DNA from: Candidatus Poseidoniaceae archaeon
GTDB lineage: Archaea > Thermoplasmatota > Poseidoniia > Poseidoniales > Poseidoniaceae
Assembly: GCA_030750665.1 (NCBI GenBank)
Contig: JASMHR010000006.1
Span: 1-40,704, forward strand
Direction of reading: 5' to 3'
DNA length: 40,704 nucleotides
Below the pieces are notes generated by a model. It was not told the origin of the DNA, searched no databases, and was given only the letters and a program-made list of their open reading frames with translations. Positions 37,332 to 40,704 of the stretch are shown here, piece after piece. The position numbers and the translations under genes were made by a program. Each line of letters opens with the position of its first letter. Positions within the stretch are counted from its first letter, which is position 1.

Positions 37332-39332
37332 ATGAGCAAAGGAAATGTTCGCAGAATGGGTCCAGGAAAATCCCATTGCGAAAGTATTCCTGAGAATCAG
37401 ATACACTGGCGCCGAAGTCAGGATCATCTCAAATTGTTCAGCATGTTGACTCGTTGGGAATTAGAAGATGAGATGGAGATGATGGAAGAACGCTGGAGTT
37501 CTTGGAGTAACAAGAGATTGGCTGCGGCTGGAGTTTCACTTTTCAATCTCAATGGGAGGATGAATGGTCGTTTCTTCGGTGATCCAATCATTGCATTCAC
37601 CAGTGATTCTGAAGAGGGATTACCATGGCACGGCTTCAGTCATGGAGACATTGTCATTCTCAGTCGTTCCAATCCGGCGGAGAAACGTGGCAAGGAAGGA
37701 ATCGTGCTCGATAGGAATCGAAAGCGGCTACGAATCGTCTTCAAAGATAAACCAGAGGATCTACGAAAAGGTAGATGGCGGCTGGATAAGGGGGCCAACA
37801 GAGTCGCTCATGACCGTATGCAGAAGGCATTGAATTCCTTTCATGATGAAGAGGAAGAAATGGGCACCCCTTTGCGAGACCTCTTGTTAGCCAGTGTCCA
37901 TGATATGGAGGCCTCTTCTTCTCAATTACCTGAGGTGGGTGGGCTTAAGCGGATCATCAGCAGAATAGATGTATCCGATTTGCCTTTGAATGAAACTCAG
38001 ATGAAAGCAGTTGAGAATTCATTGAGTAGCAGGTTGACAGTTATTCAAGGTCCTCCGGGAACTGGGAAAACACATACTGCAGTGCAGCTGGTTCGAGCGT
38101 GGGCGCGCTATGAAATGGGCCCAGCAATGGTTTGTGCAGAATCAAATGTTGCAGTGGACAATCTCCTTGAGGGTCTGCTGGAATGTGGAGTCAATGCAGT
38201 TCGTATCGGTCAACCTGTCAAGGTGCGAGAGAGTTTGAGGTCGGCAACCATTGATGCTTTGGTCGCCGACCATCCTGATCAAGAGAAGATTCGCTTGGAG
38301 AAGGAGACTCTTGAAGAAATACAATCAGAACTCAAGAATCTGAGAGGTAAGGAAAGAGGTCTGGCACATCGAGACATCAACAAAGGATGGAAGGAAGTCA
38401 AGCGTCTTGAGAAAAAGATGGCAGCAGATATCCTTGACCGCGCTCAAGTTGTATGTTCAACCTGTATTGGAGCAGGGCATGACATCCTTGCCCAGCGCAG
38501 GTTTCCATTCGTTTTAATCGATGAAGCGACACAAGCGAGTGAACCTTCGACTCTTGTTCCATTGGTCCGTGGAGCAAGGCAGGTCATTCTGGTCGGAGAT
38601 CATAAGCAATTGCCACCGACGGTAATATCGCGGCGTGCAGAGGACGGTGGCTTGAACAGAAGTCTGTTTGAGAGGCTCATCAATTCCGGTGTTCCTGCGC
38701 ACATGCTTGAGATTCAATATCGAATGCACCCAACCATCCGTGACTTTCCCAGTGGTAGATTCTACGATGGAAGATTGGAAGATAGTGCCGATGCATTATC
38801 GAGGACTGCTCCTGCAGGTGTGTCCTGGCCAGATTGGGATAACCCAGTTGCATTCGTTCCTGTTGAAGGCGCAGAGATAGTTGATGAAATGGGTTCTAGC
38901 AGGTCGAATATGGATGAAGCAGCAACCGTTGTGCAGATGGTGACAGAGATATTGGACGCTATGGAATTGAGCAGTGGAGATATTGGCGTCATCTCTCCCT
39001 ACGCTGGACAAGTCAGGCTTCTCAAGACTCTTTTTGAACAATCAGGAGGGACTTCGGAGGGCGAACGTTTCCATGGATTGGAGGTGAAGACGGTTGATGG
39101 TTTCCAAGGTAGGGAGAAAGAACTCATCATCATCTCCACGGTCAGGTCCAATGAACAAGGAACGGTTGGATTCCTGAAGGACAAAAGAAGACTCAATGTT
39201 GCTATGACCCGTGCAAAGAGAGGACTGTTGGTCATTGGAGACTCCAAGACCCTACGTCACGACCCTTCATGGGCATCATGGCTGGATTGGGTCGAAGAGA
39301 AGGGCCTCATGGCTTGGCATCTGCGGTCTTGA
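37332..39332 (+). CDS. Superfamily 1 DNA/RNA helicase, IGHMBP2/UPF1-like
   Basis: This SF1B family unwinds DNA or RNA 5' to 3'. The 666-aa protein has an N-terminal beta-barrel region (about 60-170, LAAAGVSLFNL and SHGDIVILSRS) like the 1B domain of IGHMBP2. Helicase motifs are Q motif LNETQMKAV, motif I GPPGTGKT (240-247), motif II DEAT (397-400), motif III GDHKQLPPT, motif IV-like IQYRMHP, motif V TVDGFQGREKELIIIS and motif VI LNVAMTRAKRGLLVIGD. The motif set is complete. ATG 37332 is the first ATG; a TTG at 37281 is also in frame. The RDD gene follows after 37 bases. Confidence 0.93.
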   Translation: MSKGNVRRMGPGKSHCESIPENQIHWRRSQDHLKLFSMLTRWELEDEMEMMEERWSSWSNKRLAAAGVSLFNLNGRMNGRFFGDPIIAFTSDSEEGLPWHGFSHGDIVILSRSNPAEKRGKEGIVLDRNRKRLRIVFKDKPEDLRKGRWRLDKGANRVAHDRMQKALNSFHDEEEEMGTPLRDLLLASVHDMEASSSQLPEVGGLKRIISRIDVSDLPLNETQMKAVENSLSSRLTVIQGPPGTGKTHTAVQLVRAWARYEMGPAMVCAESNVAVDNLLEGLLECGVNAVRIGQPVKVRESLRSATIDALVADHPDQEKIRLEKETLEEIQSELKNLRGKERGLAHRDINKGWKEVKRLEKKMAADILDRAQVVCSTCIGAGHDILAQRRFPFVLIDEATQASEPSTLVPLVRGARQVILVGDHKQLPPTVISRRAEDGGLNRSLFERLINSGVPAHMLEIQYRMHPTIRDFPSGRFYDGRLEDSADALSRTAPAGVSWPDWDNPVAFVPVEGAEIVDEMGSSRSNMDEAATVVQMVTEILDAMELSSGDIGVISPYAGQVRLLKTLFEQSGGTSEGERFHGLEVKTVDGFQGREKELIIISTVRSNEQGTVGFLKDKRRLNVAMTRAKRGLLVIGDSKTLRHDPSWASWLDWVEEKGLMAWHLRS

Positions 39333-39369
39333 GGGTAGTCTTCACAAATGGCTGCCCTTCCCCGTGAAC

Positions 39370-39921
39370 ATGGCTGATGCTGCGGTGAGTCTGCATGGTG
39401 GAAATCCTGCACGTCAATTAGTTGCAGAGGATGCGCCAGAGGGAGTGCTTCTCGCTCCATCTTGGAAGAGGATGTCTGCCTATATTCTCGATGTCATTTT
39501 CATCATGGGAGTTTTGACGCTATTCACCAGTGGTACTTTCATCGTCTGGCTATACAGTCTTCAGGGGTTGAAGGAAGAACCTCAATGGGTCATCTTTCAT
39601 TGGTTGATTCTGTTCCTCATTCATTGGCTCTACTTCAAGTATACCGGATTGTGGATGGCAAGATCGCTGGGACAAAGATGGTTTGGTATCGCCTTGGTGC
39701 ATGAAGATGCCACTCCACTGGGCCCGCAACATTGGGGGGCTAGGGCTTGGTCCAAAACACGGTACGCCGTTCCAGTAATCGGTCAGTTGTGGTGGGGATT
39801 CCGGGATTATCTCCGGATACGCGACGAGCAGCACCATCGTTCAATCATCGATGAGAAGAATGGAACAGTTGCTGCAGTAGCCTGGTCATTACCTCCATCA
39901 ACCAGAGCGATGATTCGATGA
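39370..39921 (+). CDS. RDD-family membrane protein
   Basis: RDD proteins are small membrane proteins named for conserved Arg and Asp residues; some are implicated in ion transport. In this 183-aa protein the first helix starts SWKRMSAYILDVIFIMGVLTLF (the Arg and Asp signature), a second helix follows (WVIFHWLILFLIHWLYF), and then GLWMARSLGQRWFGIALV, the family's typical TxGQxxxGLxVV-like segment. The remainder has a possible third helix and a basic tail. ATG 39370 is chosen; a GTG at 39364 is in frame. Confidence 0.82.
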   Translation: MADAAVSLHGGNPARQLVAEDAPEGVLLAPSWKRMSAYILDVIFIMGVLTLFTSGTFIVWLYSLQGLKEEPQWVIFHWLILFLIHWLYFKYTGLWMARSLGQRWFGIALVHEDATPLGPQHWGARAWSKTRYAVPVIGQLWWGFRDYLRIRDEQHHRSIIDEKNGTVAAVAWSLPPSTRAMIR

Positions 39922-40015
39922 ACATCACCAATAGGATTCTGAAGTGTGAAATTCACCCGTGATGGCACAAGTCCCAAAAAGGGTTCATCATGTGTTCTGA
40001 TACAGGGGGGCGACT

Positions 40016-40704
40016 GTGGCCGAACAACTGACTGCAAGAAGTGGAGCGTTAATCGCTACAGTAATTTCTGTGAAGATGGAGATTGATGATGATGATCGCG
40101 ATGTCATCGAAGCAGAGATTGAAGTCTCAAATGAGGCAGGAATCCCCATGGGTCAATTGGAGCCAGTGGTAGAAACTACCGAGGGGTCCATGTTTCATTC
40201 AATTGATCCAATATCCAGCATCGGCCCAGGTTTGAGTAGATTCTTCATCTTCAATTTTTCATTACCTGGTGGCGAATGGACATTCAAACTATGGCACGAA
40301 ACAGCAGGCGGGAGAAAATCTCTCGACCTTGGACCATATCATTCGGAATTTGAATTGACGAAGCAAGATGTTGGAAGAAAGCCGAAAACCACGATGGGAG
40401 AAGGTCTATTTGGTGGAGCATTCAATATGGGGATGGGCGATTTTGGTAATGTCAGCGAGCGTGGTTTCATCGATTCAACAAGTATGGAACTGGTTGATTA
40501 CGAAGCTGAGCACGATGCTGGCGGTGGAACCAAGATCAATGTATCAAGTTCTGAGGGAGGAAACCTTTCCAATCTTTCAACTGAAGTGGAAGAACCAGTT
40601 TCCAGTTCTTTGACTGAACCTGCTGCCGCTCAAATGGATCAGGCGTTGAACGCCATCACTAGCGCTTCTTCAGGCCTCTTGACTAGTGCACCCGCTGGTC
40701 CTCC
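40016..40704 (+). CDS. Unknown acidic protein, 3' end beyond the window
   Basis: From GTG 40016 (six G's just upstream) the frame is open to the end of the window, about 229 residues: VAEQLTARSGALIATVISV at the start, a beta-rich part with GEWTFKLWHETAGGRKSLD, then a Ser/Glu/Pro-rich low-complexity stretch ending TSAPAGPP. No signal peptide is visible. The Pro/Gly-rich end suggests a linker before further domains or a membrane helix, as in other proteins of this window. The function is not recognised. Confidence 0.65.
   Translation, partial: MAEQLTARSGALIATVISVKMEIDDDDRDVIEAEIEVSNEAGIPMGQLEPVVETTEGSMFHSIDPISSIGPGLSRFFIFNFSLPGGEWTFKLWHETAGGRKSLDLGPYHSEFELTKQDVGRKPKTTMGEGLFGGAFNMGMGDFGNVSERGFIDSTSMELVDYEAEHDAGGGTKINVSSSEGGNLSNLSTEVEEPVSSSLTEPAAAQMDQALNAITSASSGLLTSAPAGP

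Overview
The window reads as a gene-dense chromosome segment of a marine planktonic archaeon, most likely a Poseidoniia (Marine Group II/III, Thermoplasmatota) relative. The archaeal signature genes are SRP19, ribosomal protein S8e, Sec61beta, a FEN-1 with a PCNA-binding tail, a Trm11/TrmG10-type tRNA methyltransferase, an NSUN2/Trm4-like m5C methyltransferase, a small Toprim protein, a YegS-like lipid kinase and a one-domain Lrp. They are mixed with bacterial-looking genes: an aa3-type cytochrome oxidase, a fused RibD, RimK, an FAH hydrolase and an Hc1-like protein. The lineage assignment is inference; no rRNA gene is present.

Layout. 1-2110 (minus): edge of an unknown gene, srp19, rps8e, an FAH-family hydrolase and an AhpD-like protein. 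2205-3351 (plus): a PUA protein and a small secreted, C-terminally anchored protein. 3343-7089 (minus): three uncharacterised genes, namely a Pro/Gly-rich two-TM protein, a SAP-domain single-pass membrane protein, and a 129-aa protein whose first residues copy the ParA-contacting LGRGL(D) peptide of ParB. 7187-9650 (plus): RimK with an RCK_C-like tail, then a Xer-type recombinase with a structured leader. 9621-10424 (minus): a histone-H1-like Lys/Ala protein and a tiny Cys-motif protein. 10530-11803 (plus): an acidic unknown and Sec61beta. 11837-13710 (minus): a polytopic membrane protein and a coupled unknown. 13771-17293 (plus): the m5C methyltransferase, a coupled membrane protein and Lrp. 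17311-18157 (minus): Toprim and DUF167.

18274-24316 (plus) is a respiratory operon: CoxB (CuA), a CoxA carrying an extra N-terminal extracytoplasmic domain, CoxC with a His-rich loop, subunit IV and a Sco-type copper chaperone. Together they make an O2-reducing heme-copper oxidase and its CuA assembly factor. tRNA-Ser(UGA) follows on the other strand. 24509-28179: a lipoprotein, a lipid kinase and RibD. tRNA-Arg(UCG) lies at 28322-28395. 28453-34286: a YkgJ-type Cys protein, the tRNA m2G methyltransferase, a membrane protein, FEN-1 and a GT-C-like membrane protein. 34342-37211 (minus): an Hc1-like protein, a NodB-fold deacetylase, a GNAT and a zinc-ribbon/Pro-repeat protein. 37332-40704 (plus): an IGHMBP2/UPF1-like helicase, an RDD protein and a partial gene running off the edge.

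Genes are tightly packed, with many 1-4 bp stop/start overlaps suggesting translational coupling. No intergenic gap exceeds 300 bp, and no CRISPR, rRNA, prophage or insertion sequence is visible. Possible regulatory structure lies in short palindromes in several promoter regions, GC-rich hairpins near ribosome-binding sites, and small hairpins between convergent genes. The most intriguing unexplained unit is the SAP-membrane / ParB-peptide gene pair at 3343-5889, which could be a DNA-to-membrane or ParA-linked system.
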